Notes under the pieces: model-generated
Told to the model about the DNA's origin: nothing
Databases searched by the model: none
The model's input: the letters and a program-made list of their open reading frames with translations, nothing else
In this document: one piece after another, positions 1 to 7,952 of the stretch
Numbering within the stretch: the stretch's first letter is position 1
Layout: each line of letters starts with the position of its first letter
Assembly: GCA_904502015.1 (NCBI GenBank)
Contig: CAJGEA010000014.1
Coordinates: 1 to 21,635, forward strand
Reading direction: 5' to 3'
DNA from: an uncultured Clostridia bacterium
GTDB taxonomy: Bacteria > Bacillota > Clostridia > Oscillospirales > CAG-272
DNA length: 21,635 bases
Program-made: the position numbers and the translations under genes

Positions 1-2
1 CG

Positions 3-1388
3 TGCTTCCTGTTTGAGCCCTACCTCACGGTCATCGACCTCTTGCCCGACTGCATTGGCTATCTCCTCGTCTACGTAGGCATCCGACGCATCGCCGAACT
101 TGACGATCGCCTTGGCGAGGCCGCTCTCGGCATCCGCCGTCTGGCCCTTTTGGGCGTGGCCCGCCTTGTTTCGGTTTTCCTCGCGTTCGGCTTTGTATCA
201 TCGGCCGAAAAGCCCGTGTTCATTTTGCTGATCCTCTTTGCCCTCGGCGTTTTGGATTGTATGGTCGCCATTCCCATGTGGAAAAACGTGGGAGAGGGAC
301 TGATCTATCTCGGCTCTCGGTTGGACGGACAAGCCGTGCTTGACGGCACCGATAACAAGAAACGCCGTACTTTAACCGAGCGGCTCGTGCGTTTATCCAC
401 CGTGTTTTTCGTTGCGCGAGAGGCTCTGGCAGTTCTGCCTGAATTTTCTGTGCTGACCAGCACAGCGGGTGGTGCCGATCCCGACGGTTACGTATCCACC
501 CGCTACGATTACATCGGCCTCATGCGCGGCATGGGCATTGCCGCCTCGCTGATTCTCGGCATTTGTTGGCTGGTTATGCTGATCCGATTTGCCCATCGCC
601 TGCGCCGTGACCTGCCGTTCTTTGACCGTCTGCGCGATAAGTACAACGCCGAGGTGCTGTCCCGCCCCGACCTCCTGGCTATGCGAGCTGTCAAGCGCGC
701 GTTCGTGTGGTTGTGTGTGGGCGTGGCCTTTTTGACCGATTTCTATGTGGACGGCGTTAATATCATTCCCGATTTTCTCGCCGCCGTCGCGTTTCTGCTT
801 GCCGCGCTGACACTGCGCAGATACTCCAGCTCGCGGACGAGTGTGATCGCTTCTGCCGTCTACACTGTTATTTCACTCGGCACGTGGCTGTCGCAACTCT
901 TTTACTTCAATATTGAGCAAACCCCAGACGCCATGCGCGACGAGGTCGTGTACGCCCGATGGACGGTGGAAATCGCCGCGACCGTTGCCTGCGCCATTTC
1001 CGCCGTGACCGCGTTCGCTTTGCTCGTCCGCGTGACGAAAACCTTTGTTCACCGCTATACAGGCGTTTCCATTACCCACGCCGACCGCCCCACCGAGAGC
1101 GGACGGGTGAGGGAGCTGCACCGCCGTTTGGATCGACGCCTCACGGTTATGCTGGTCTGTTGCGCGCTGTGCGCCTTGTCTACGGTGTTCCATTGGGCGG
1201 GCATCCCTTATATCGCTGAAATTCCGCCGTCTTCCGATGATCCCGTGGCTGTCACCCTCCTGCAACAGTTCTTCGAGGAGGCGTATTGGGCGATCGATCT
1301 TGGCGTTCATCTTGCGTTCCTGGGCATCACCATCAGCACCACGAACGATATTTTCGAACAGATCGAATATAAATATTTGCTTTCGTAA
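3..1388 (+). CDS. Polytopic membrane protein, 5' end cut off by the window edge
   Basis: The reading frame is open from position 3, the first complete codon in this phase. The first apparent start, a TTG at 42, has no ribosome binding site and lies inside a sequence that reads naturally through it (FEPYLTVIDLLPDCIGYLL). The gene therefore begins upstream of the window. The visible part has about 460 residues with roughly eight hydrophobic segments separated by Arg-rich loops. An N-terminal segment (IDLLPD-x-IGYLL..GIRR) and a central one (VNIIPDFLAAVAFLL..LRR) share a pattern, which suggests an internal duplication. There are no catalytic motifs. I do not recognise the family beyond a clostridial integral membrane protein. 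No clear terminator follows it. Confidence 0.75.
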   Translation, partial: CFLFEPYLTVIDLLPDCIGYLLVYVGIRRIAELDDRLGEAALGIRRLALLGVARLVSVFLAFGFVSSAEKPVFILLILFALGVLDCMVAIPMWKNVGEGLIYLGSRLDGQAVLDGTDNKKRRTLTERLVRLSTVFFVAREALAVLPEFSVLTSTAGGADPDGYVSTRYDYIGLMRGMGIAASLILGICWLVMLIRFAHRLRRDLPFFDRLRDKYNAEVLSRPDLLAMRAVKRAFVWLCVGVAFLTDFYVDGVNIIPDFLAAVAFLLAALTLRRYSSSRTSVIASAVYTVISLGTWLSQLFYFNIEQTPDAMRDEVVYARWTVEIAATVACAISAVTAFALLVRVTKTFVHRYTGVSITHADRPTESGRVRELHRRLDRRLTVMLVCCALCALSTVFHWAGIPYIAEIPPSSDDPVAVTLLQQFFEEAYWAIDLGVHLAFLGITISTTNDIFEQIEYKYLLS

Positions 1389-1501
1389 GATGAAAACTGC
1401 ATATTTCCTTTCAAGGCAGGCGATACTGTAACCGTAGCACACAGGATGTGTGTTGCGTATATAGAACCGCCTCGGCGGAATAAACGAAAGGAACGACCAC
1501 C

Positions 1502-1663
1502 ATGCAGAACAACAATCAGAATCAGAATCAGAATCAGAACCAGAATCAGAACCAGAATAACCGCAACAACAATCAGAACCAGAACCAGAACCAGAACAAC
1601 AACCGTAACGAACAGCAGAAGAACGAGGACCAGAGAAACCAGCAGAACAACCGCAAGAACTGA
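1502..1663 (+). CDS. 53-residue Asn/Gln-rich low-complexity protein
   Basis: ATG at 1502 has GAAAGGA at 1486-1492, 9 nt upstream, a good ribosome binding site. The product has 53 residues: 26 Asn and 17 Gln, with the rest almost all charged (Arg, Lys, Glu, Asp) and no hydrophobic residue apart from Met1. It contains seven consecutive Gln-Asn pairs (codons 6-19), then four more (codons 25-32), and a more charged tail ending in RKN. There is no signal peptide, membrane segment or Cys. It stands alone between the membrane protein and pcrA, 86 nt before the pcrA start. The phase, start site and stop are consistent with a real gene, and the same DNA in other frames gives only Arg/Thr or Ser/Asp repeats. 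Function is unknown. A prion-like or spore-associated role can only be guessed. Confidence 0.7.
   Translation: MQNNNQNQNQNQNQNQNQNNRNNNQNQNQNQNNNRNEQQKNEDQRNQQNNRKN
1517..1597 (+). repeat. Tandem hexanucleotide repeat coding Gln-Asn pairs
   Basis: Near-perfect hexamers CAGAAT/CAGAAC run over 1517-1558 (seven units) and 1574-1597 (four units), separated by Asn/Arg codons. Variation is confined to the third base of the Asn codon, so the encoded Gln-Asn repeat is preserved. Such an array could change copy number by slippage. Confidence 0.8.
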
Positions 1664-1686
1664 TCTCAGTCCTGGGTCTTAACTTC

Positions 1687-1717
1687 GGGCGGCGTGTCGC
1701 TTGGGCGCACACCGCCC
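1687..1717 (+). terminator. Weak GC-rich hairpin after the Asn/Gln-rich gene
   Basis: GGGCGG (1687-1692) pairs with CCGCCC (1712-1717), with an interrupted inner stem and a TTGG loop. Only a mixed CTCTGTTCTCT tract follows rather than a T run, so termination would be weak. It may instead be a leader structure of pcrA. Confidence 0.3.
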
Positions 1718-1749
1718 CTCTGTTCTCTATACATAGGAAAGGATCTACC

Positions 1750-4206
1750 ATGGATAAGAATCTCTCCGAGCGCTATCTCGCGGCCAAGCGAGCCTTGTTT
1801 GATAAGGCGTACAGCCATCTCAACGAGATGCAGCGCCGCGCCGTATTCACCACTGAGGGCCCTCTGCTCGTGCTGGCAGGGGCGGGGAGCGGTAAAACCA
1901 CCGTGCTGGTACACCGCATCGCCTACATAATTCGGTATGGAAATGCGTACCATTCCGACAGAATCCCTCACGGGCTCACCGAGGAGCACGTGGCCGATCT
2001 CGAGAACGCCGTCCGCCTCACGCGGGAGGAGATCGCCGAGATTCTGCCCGAGTTCATCACAGACCCCTGCCCGCCGTATCGGATGCTTGCTATCACCTTT
2101 ACCAATAAAGCCGCGCGGGAGATTAAAACTCGCCTTGTAGATCGGCTGGAGGACGAAACGCTGGCTGCTGACGTGTGGAGTGGCACTTTCCACTCGGTTT
2201 GTATGCGCATCCTTCGTACCAAGGGCGATCTCATTGGTTACGATCCCGCCAAGTTCACTATCTACGATATGGATGACGTAAAAAAGACCGTCACGGCCAT
2301 CATGAAGCGGCTTAACATCGACGATAAGCAGATGTCGGTTCGCAGCGTTATGACCGCCATCAGCCGCGCGAAGGATCATCTTGAGTCTCCCGAGGATTTT
2401 GAGGAGCGCGCGGGTGCGGACTTCCGTATGTCCCGCATTGCCAAGATTTATAGCGCCTACGCTGAGGAAATGATGCGCTCCAACGCCGTGGATTTTGACG
2501 ATATCATCATGCAGACCGTGCGCCTGCTCCGTGAGCACGACGAGGTGCGCGAGTACTACCAAAAGAAGTTCCGCTACGTCTGCATCGACGAGTATCAGGA
2601 TACCAACGGCGCGCAGTTCGAGCTGGCGGCGCTCCTGTCGGGCGGATACCGTAACCTTATGGTGGTGGGCGACGATGATCAGAGCATCTACCGCTTCCGC
2701 GGCGCGACTATTGAGAACATCCTGGGCTTTGACCAGGAGTATTCGGACGCCACAGTCATCAAGCTGGAGCAGAATTACCGTTCCACCAAGAATATTCTGA
2801 ATGCCGCCAACGAGGTGATCTCCCATAATACGGGACGGCATGAAAAGAGCCTGTGGACCGATGCCGACGAAGGCGTGCGGATCACACTCAAGAAAACCGA
2901 GGATCAGATCGCCGAGGCGCGCGCCGTGGTGGATACCATCCATCGCATGATTTCCGAGAGTGGTGGCCAGCGCTCCTACCGCGATTTTGCGATTCTCTAC
3001 CGTGTCAACGCGCAATCGAGCAACATGGAGTACGCCCTCCGCAAGAGCGGTATGCCGTACCGTCTCGTCTGCGGTACGCGCTTTAACGACCGCAAGGAAA
3101 TCCGCGATGCCGCCGCCTACTTCCAGTTGATTACGAATCATGCCGACCGAGAGCGGCTTCTGCGCATCATCAACGAGCCCCGCCGCAAGATCGGGCAGAA
3201 AACGCTGGATGCCGTGTCCGAGATCGCGATGGAGCAGAGATGCACCCTCTTTGAGGTCATGGAGAACGCCGACAAATACGTCGCGCTCCAACGCTCGGCC
3301 GCCGGTCTCATGGCATTCACCGATATGATCCACCGCCTCACCTCGCTCTCCGAAACCCTTTCTCTCGCCGACCTGTTCGACGAGGTCATGGAGCAGACGG
3401 GATATATGCGTATGCTCCGCGAGGCAGGCGAGGAGGAGCAGGAGCGCATCGAAAACCTCATGCAGCTCAAGTCTAACATGATGGAATACGAGCAGAACGC
3501 CGAGGATCGCGTTACCCTCGTCAGCTTCCTCGAGGAATACGCGCTTGTTGCCGACGTGGATAAGTACGATGAATCCGCCGATGCCATTGTGCTCATGACC
3601 ATCCACAGCGCCAAGGGACTTGAGTTTCCCGTGGTGTTCATACCCGGTATGGAGGACGGCATTTTCCCCGGTATGCAGAATATCATGGGCTCTCCCGAGG
3701 ACATGGAGGAGGAGCGCCGCCTGGCCTACGTGGCGATTACCCGTGCCAAGGAACGCCTGATCATTCTCCACGCCCGCACCCGCAAGTGGCAGGGACAGAC
3801 CATGACCAATCAAATCTCCCGCTTTGTGACCGAGATCCCCGATTCCTTGCTGGATAAGGAGGATATGACCGTTGAAGCGCTCCATGACGCAGGCGGCGGC
3901 ATGGGAGATTTGTCCTTCCAGCCTCGCCCCTTCTACGCCGAGCGCGCCCGTCAGGGACGTACCCCCGCTTATAGTGATCGTATCACGGTAGGCAAGCCCA
4001 TCACGCCCGTCCAGTCGAGTGCTGACCGCGCGACCGTACAAACGCTGGCGGCGGGCGATCGCGTGTCCCATGCTACCTTTGGCGAGGGCGAGATTCTTTC
4101 GGTCAAGCCTATGGGTGCCGACAAGCTCATCGAGGTCATGTTTGACAGCGTGGGTACCAAAAAGCTCATGGCTACGTTTGCGAAGCTCAAGCGCATTGAT
4201 GATTGA
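1750..4206 (+). CDS. pcrA: ATP-dependent DNA helicase PcrA (UvrD/Rep family, SF1A)
   Basis: 3'-5' DNA helicase of repair and rolling-circle replication in the cytoplasm. Of 818 residues, Gln28 gives the Q motif, LAGAGSGKT with Lys49 is Walker A, ITFTNKAA is motif Ia, and IDEYQD with Asp280/Glu281 is Walker B. GDDDQSIYRFRGA (motif III), QNYRS (motif IV), TIHSAKGLEF (motif V) and VAITRAK (motif VI) follow. The C terminus (GDRVSHATFGEG...) is the Tudor-like domain that in PcrA contacts RNA polymerase. The start follows AGGAAAGGA. About 45 extra residues lie between motifs I and Ia (about 60-105), where PcrA normally has a short linker. ligA starts 27 nt after the stop, so the two are probably one operon. 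Identification is secure. Confidence 0.97.
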   Translation: MDKNLSERYLAAKRALFDKAYSHLNEMQRRAVFTTEGPLLVLAGAGSGKTTVLVHRIAYIIRYGNAYHSDRIPHGLTEEHVADLENAVRLTREEIAEILPEFITDPCPPYRMLAITFTNKAAREIKTRLVDRLEDETLAADVWSGTFHSVCMRILRTKGDLIGYDPAKFTIYDMDDVKKTVTAIMKRLNIDDKQMSVRSVMTAISRAKDHLESPEDFEERAGADFRMSRIAKIYSAYAEEMMRSNAVDFDDIIMQTVRLLREHDEVREYYQKKFRYVCIDEYQDTNGAQFELAALLSGGYRNLMVVGDDDQSIYRFRGATIENILGFDQEYSDATVIKLEQNYRSTKNILNAANEVISHNTGRHEKSLWTDADEGVRITLKKTEDQIAEARAVVDTIHRMISESGGQRSYRDFAILYRVNAQSSNMEYALRKSGMPYRLVCGTRFNDRKEIRDAAAYFQLITNHADRERLLRIINEPRRKIGQKTLDAVSEIAMEQRCTLFEVMENADKYVALQRSAAGLMAFTDMIHRLTSLSETLSLADLFDEVMEQTGYMRMLREAGEEEQERIENLMQLKSNMMEYEQNAEDRVTLVSFLEEYALVADVDKYDESADAIVLMTIHSAKGLEFPVVFIPGMEDGIFPGMQNIMGSPEDMEEERRLAYVAITRAKERLIILHARTRKWQGQTMTNQISRFVTEIPDSLLDKEDMTVEALHDAGGGMGDLSFQPRPFYAERARQGRTPAYSDRITVGKPITPVQSSADRATVQTLAAGDRVSHATFGEGEILSVKPMGADKLIEVMFDSVGTKKLMATFAKLKRIDD

Positions 4207-4233
4207 TTTTCCCAAGTGAAAGGAGCCGTCTGA

Positions 4234-6243
4234 ATGATGGAACATCCCGATATGAATACCCTCCGCGCCCGCGTCGAGGAGCTGCGCCGCACGCTGGAGC
4301 ACCACGCAAAGCTCTACTACGTCTACGATACACCCGAGATTTCAGATTACGAGTACGATAAGCTCTACTACGAGCTGATACACCTGGAGAAGCAGTATCC
4401 CGAGCTGGATAGCCCCGCCTCGCCCACCCACCGCGTGGGCGGTAAGGCGCTGGATAAATTCGATAAAGTCACCCATACCGCCCGTATGGACTCCCTCTCC
4501 GACGTGTTCTCCTATGAGGAGCTGAACGAGTTTTTGATCCGCGTCCGAGAGATCATTCCCGAAGCCCGTTATTCGGTTGAGCCCAAGATCGACGGACTCT
4601 CGGTGTCCCTGCGTTACGTGGACGGCGTGCTGGTTCAAGGCGCGACCCGCGGTGACGGTGTGGTGGGCGAGGATGTGACCGTCAATGTCAAAACCATTTT
4701 CGATCTTCCCTTGACACTCCCCGAGCCCTTGACGCTGACGGTGCGCGGCGAGGTGTATATGCCCCGCGCTGTGTTTGAACGCATCAACGCCAAGCGCGAG
4801 GCGGCGGGGACGGCACTCCTGGCCAACCCCCGCAACGCCGCCGCAGGCTCTCTGCGTCAGCTTGATCCGCAGGTGACCGCTTCCCGCGCGCTGTCGGTGT
4901 TCATTTTCAATTTCCAGGAGGGCTATCTTTACGCGGACGGTCACTCTCCCGCAAGCCATACCGAAACGCTGGATCGGCTGGCAGAGCTGGGCTTTCCCAC
5001 GCTTGCCGAGCGCACGGTCTGCTCGACGTACGAGGAGATCGTTGCTCACATCGAGCATCTCGGCAGAATGCGCGATGAACTCGCTTATGACATCGACGGC
5101 GTGGTTATCAAGCTGGATGCGCTGTCTGACCGCGCTCGTATGGGAGAGGGAACCAACACTCCCAAGTGGGCGGTTGCCTATAAGTTCCCGCCTGAGCAGA
5201 AGATCACCCGCCTGACCGATGTAACGGTTGCCGTAGGGCGTACGGGTGTGCTGACTCCTACTGCGGTTCTGGAGCCCGTCCGCCTGGCGGGTACAACGGT
5301 CAGCCGCGCTACTCTGCACAATCTGGATTTTATCCGTGAACGCGATATCCATATCGGGGATTTCGTAACCGTACAGAAGGCGGGGGATATCATTCCCGAG
5401 GTAGTCTGCGCCCATCCCGAAAAGCGCGACGGCAGGGAAGTGCCTTTCGCTATGCCCGCCGTTTGTCCGTCCTGCGGTGAGCCCGTGTTCCGTGAGGAGG
5501 GCGAGGCCGCCGTCCGCTGTACCAATAGTGCGTGTCCTGCTCAGTTGGCCCGCGGTATCGAGCATTTCGCGTCAAAGGACGCGATGGATATCGATGGACT
5601 TGGCCCGCAGATCGTGGAGGCACTCATCCGAGAGGGACTCATCCATGATGCCGCCGATCTGTATACACTGACCGCTGATAAGGTTGAGAATATGGATCGC
5701 ATGGGTGAAAAATCAGCTCAGAATCTCATAGCTGCCATTGATAAATCGCGCTCAGCGGGGCTGGAACGCCTGCTCTTTGCACTGGGTATCCGCAACATCG
5801 GCGCTGTCGCCGCGACCGCCCTGGCCGCTCGCTTCGGCACGCTGGAGGCATGCATGAAGGCAACCGTTGAGGAGCTGTGTGATATTCCCGATTTCGGCGC
5901 AATTACCGCGCAATGCGTGGTCAACTATTTCTCCCATGAATCCAACGTCCGTCTTTGCCAGCGACTCACGGATGCGGGGCTACTGACCTCCACGACCGCC
6001 GCCCCCACGGGGGATCGCTTCGCGGGTAAGACCTTCGTTTTGACGGGTACATTGCCCACCCTCACCCGCGATGAGGCCTCCGCCATGATCAAGGCGCAGG
6101 GGGGCAAGGTGTCGGGCTCTGTATCGGGTAAAACCGATTACGTTGTGGCGGGCGACGCCGCAGGCTCCAAGCTGACCAAGGCTCGCTCCCTCGGCGTGAC
6201 CGTTATCGACGAGGACGAGCTTCGCCGTATGCTTTCAGAATGA
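4234..6243 (+). CDS. ligA: NAD+-dependent DNA ligase LigA
   Basis: Seals nicks in duplex DNA using NAD+ in replication and repair. The 669 residues match the usual family length. In order: domain Ia with YY-VYD-PEISDYEYD; adenylation domain with KIDG, Lys118 being the nucleophile that takes AMP; OB fold; a four-Cys zinc finger (CPSC...CTNSAC); helix-hairpin-helix repeats; and a C-terminal BRCT domain (GKTFVLTGTLPTLTRDEA). The start is at tandem ATG codons (4234 and 4237), with AAGGAG at 4219-4224 nine bases before the first. It lies 27 nt after pcrA, a pairing common in Bacillota, and is closed by a strong terminator. Nothing looks broken. Confidence 0.98.
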   Translation: MMEHPDMNTLRARVEELRRTLEHHAKLYYVYDTPEISDYEYDKLYYELIHLEKQYPELDSPASPTHRVGGKALDKFDKVTHTARMDSLSDVFSYEELNEFLIRVREIIPEARYSVEPKIDGLSVSLRYVDGVLVQGATRGDGVVGEDVTVNVKTIFDLPLTLPEPLTLTVRGEVYMPRAVFERINAKREAAGTALLANPRNAAAGSLRQLDPQVTASRALSVFIFNFQEGYLYADGHSPASHTETLDRLAELGFPTLAERTVCSTYEEIVAHIEHLGRMRDELAYDIDGVVIKLDALSDRARMGEGTNTPKWAVAYKFPPEQKITRLTDVTVAVGRTGVLTPTAVLEPVRLAGTTVSRATLHNLDFIRERDIHIGDFVTVQKAGDIIPEVVCAHPEKRDGREVPFAMPAVCPSCGEPVFREEGEAAVRCTNSACPAQLARGIEHFASKDAMDIDGLGPQIVEALIREGLIHDAADLYTLTADKVENMDRMGEKSAQNLIAAIDKSRSAGLERLLFALGIRNIGAVAATALAARFGTLEACMKATVEELCDIPDFGAITAQCVVNYFSHESNVRLCQRLTDAGLLTSTTAAPTGDRFAGKTFVLTGTLPTLTRDEASAMIKAQGGKVSGSVSGKTDYVVAGDAAGSKLTKARSLGVTVIDEDELRRMLSE

Positions 6244-6252
6244 TTCGTTTTT

Positions 6253-6283
6253 AAACCGCCGCGGAAGCCCGTGGCGGTTTTTC
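6253..6283 (+). terminator. Intrinsic terminator of pcrA-ligA
   Basis: A 12-bp stem (6253-6264 with 6269-6280, one G-U pair) with an AAGC loop, flanked by AAA on the left and TTTTT on the right, begins 9 nt after the ligA stop. Confidence 0.92.
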
Positions 6284-6300
6284 GTTTATTGAGGGAGGAT

Positions 6301-6331
6301 TTGTATGCATGTTAACAAAATGTTCATACAA
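6301..6331 (+). promoter_or_regulatory. Operator-like inverted and direct repeat upstream of rhaB
   Basis: TTGTATG (6301-6307) and CATACAA (6325-6331) form a perfect 7-bp inverted repeat with 17 nt between. Inside it lies the palindrome TGTTAACA (6310-6317). There are also two similar 9-mers, ATGTTAACA (6309) and ATGTTCATA (6320), exactly 11 bp apart, about one helical turn. The element sits where the -35 region would be, so binding could control rhaB. The regulator is not in the window. Confidence 0.5.
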
Positions 6332-6345
6332 TTCGCGGCAAAATA

Positions 6346-6354
6346 TGCTATAAT
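6346..6354 (+). promoter_or_regulatory. Extended -10 SigA promoter of rhaB
   Basis: TGCTATAAT is a perfect TGn-extended -10 box, 72 nt before the rhaB start. No good -35 is seen at 17 bp (a TTCATA lies 20 bp upstream), as is usual for extended -10 promoters and for promoters helped or blocked by a regulator. A small hairpin, TGCGCA at 6369 and 6380, lies in the leader. Confidence 0.65.
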
Positions 6355-6425
6355 ATACGCGTTACGTATGCGCACGGGTTGCGCAGATGTAGGAACACAA
6401 TTTCTTTGTACATACGGAGGTAGCT

Positions 6426-7898
6426 ATGGCAGATTTGAAAATGTTGGCGATTGACCTCGGCGCGTCCAGCGGCCGCGGCATCGTCGGTTCCTTTGACGGA
6501 GAAAAACTCACCCTGCGTGAGAATCACCGCTTCTCCAACGATCCCATGTTCGTCAACGGACGCTTTACCTGGGATATTCTGCGCATCTATTTTGAAATCA
6601 AAAATTCCATCACCAAGACCGTCATCGACGGAGACGACATCTCCTCGATGGGTATTGATACGTGGGGCGTTGACTACGGCCTGATCGACAAGAACGGCCG
6701 TCTGATGTCCAACCCCACCCACTACCGTGATACCCGCACCGTCGGCATTGGCTCCTACATGGATCAGTTCATGACCGCCGAGGAGATCTACAACACCACG
6801 GGTATTCAGGCCATCGACTTCAACACCCTCAACCAGCTCGCTGCCGAAATGCGCGACGATCCCGACGCGCTGGCCCGTGCCGAGAAGCTGCTCTTCATCC
6901 CCGACCTGCTCAACTACTTCCTGACGGGTAAGATGGCCACTGAGTACACCATCGCATCCACGGGTATGATCCTCGATGCCGCCAAGCGCGATTACGCCTA
7001 CGATCTGACCGATAAGCTGGGCGTTAAGAGAAGCCTGTTCTCTCCCATCGTCCAGCCCGGCACCAACCTCGGTATGCTCCTGCCCTCCATCACCGACGAG
7101 GTGGGCAAGAACCGCATCAACGTCTATACCGTAGCATCCCACGATACCGCATCTGCCGTTATGTCCGTACCCTCTCAGGCTGACGATTTCATCTACATCA
7201 GCTCGGGTACCTGGTCGCTGATGGGTATGGAGCTGCCTCAGCCTCTGATCAACGATGCCACCCGTGCCGCTAACTTCACCAACGAGGGCGGTATCAACGG
7301 CACCATCCGCTTCCTGAAGAACATCATGGGCCTGTGGATCATTCAGGAGTCCCGCCGTCAGTGGAAGCGCGAGGGCAAGGATTACAGCTTCGCGCAGATG
7401 GAGGCTTGGGCTAAGGAGGCTACCCCCTTCCGCTCCCTCATCAACCCCGACGATGCATCCTTCAACACCCCCGGCAACATGCCCGAGAAGATCCGCGAGT
7501 TCTGCCGCAAGTCGGGTCAGCCCGTGCCCGAGAGCGTGGGCGAGGTCGTTCGTTGCATCTATGAGTCGCTTGCACTCAAGTATCGCTACACCGTTGAAAA
7601 TATCCAGAATCTGCGCGGCAAGCGTGCGTCGGTCATCAACGTGGTCGGCGGCGGCACCAAGGATCACTTCCTCTCTCAGATGACGGCCGATGCTTGCGGT
7701 CTGCACGTATGCGCCGGCCCCGAGGAGGCTACCTCCATCGGTAATCTGCTCGCTCAGATGATGGCTGTGGGCGCGATCAAGGATCTGTCTGAGGCGCGTC
7801 AGGTAGTGGCGAACTCCTTCGAGATGAAGCACTACGAGCCCACCGCCGATCGCGGCGCATGGGACGAGGCGTACGGTCGCTTCTGCAAGCTCCTTTGA
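6426..7898 (+). CDS. rhaB: Rhamnulokinase (FGGY carbohydrate kinase)
   Basis: Phosphorylates L-rhamnulose to L-rhamnulose 1-phosphate with ATP, a step of L-rhamnose breakdown. The 490 residues match the family length. The N-terminal ATPase fold begins LAIDLGASSGR, followed by a WDIL motif and the GIDTWGVDYGL segment. The second domain has SSGTWSLMG, the NEGG-x-NGTIRFLKNIMGLW signature, and the adenosine-binding NVVGGGTKDHFLSQM. The NEGG and FLKNIMGLW features favour rhamnulokinase over xylulokinase or glycerol kinase. The start is fixed by GGAGG a few bases before ATG 6426. No isomerase, aldolase or transporter for rhamnose is next to it, so it may be part of a scattered regulon. A prs-like gene follows after 54 nt. 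Confidence 0.93.
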   Translation: MADLKMLAIDLGASSGRGIVGSFDGEKLTLRENHRFSNDPMFVNGRFTWDILRIYFEIKNSITKTVIDGDDISSMGIDTWGVDYGLIDKNGRLMSNPTHYRDTRTVGIGSYMDQFMTAEEIYNTTGIQAIDFNTLNQLAAEMRDDPDALARAEKLLFIPDLLNYFLTGKMATEYTIASTGMILDAAKRDYAYDLTDKLGVKRSLFSPIVQPGTNLGMLLPSITDEVGKNRINVYTVASHDTASAVMSVPSQADDFIYISSGTWSLMGMELPQPLINDATRAANFTNEGGINGTIRFLKNIMGLWIIQESRRQWKREGKDYSFAQMEAWAKEATPFRSLINPDDASFNTPGNMPEKIREFCRKSGQPVPESVGEVVRCIYESLALKYRYTVENIQNLRGKRASVINVVGGGTKDHFLSQMTADACGLHVCAGPEEATSIGNLLAQMMAVGAIKDLSEARQVVANSFEMKHYEPTADRGAWDEAYGRFCKLL

Positions 7899-7952
7899 TA
7901 ATAACTTGACGTAGACGTAGAAAGGAACCCCTGCCAGGGGAAACGGTCAAAA

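Noticed and set aside
42..44. TTG as the start of the first membrane protein
   Set aside because: The frame is open back to the window edge and there is no ribosome binding site, so the start is upstream of the window.
1398..1430. A SigE-like promoter ahead of the Asn/Gln-rich gene (TGCATATT and GATACTGT)
   Set aside because: The spacing is two bases too long and the -10 differs from the consensus at two positions.
1517..1597. CRISPR array
   Set aside because: The hexamer repeat is coding and has no spacers; no CRISPR-like repeat-spacer pattern was seen anywhere in the window.
873..1751. A Ser/Asp/Cys-repeat protein on the minus strand
   Set aside because: Its repeat part is only the complement of the Gln/Asn codons of the gene at 1502, and the rest is antisense to the membrane protein.
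1666..4305. An 879-codon open frame antisense to pcrA
   Set aside because: It mirrors pcrA codon structure, has His/Leu/Gly-rich composition and no recognisable motif or ribosome binding site. High GC with strong codon bias creates such frames; others lie opposite ligA, rhaB, prs and clpC.
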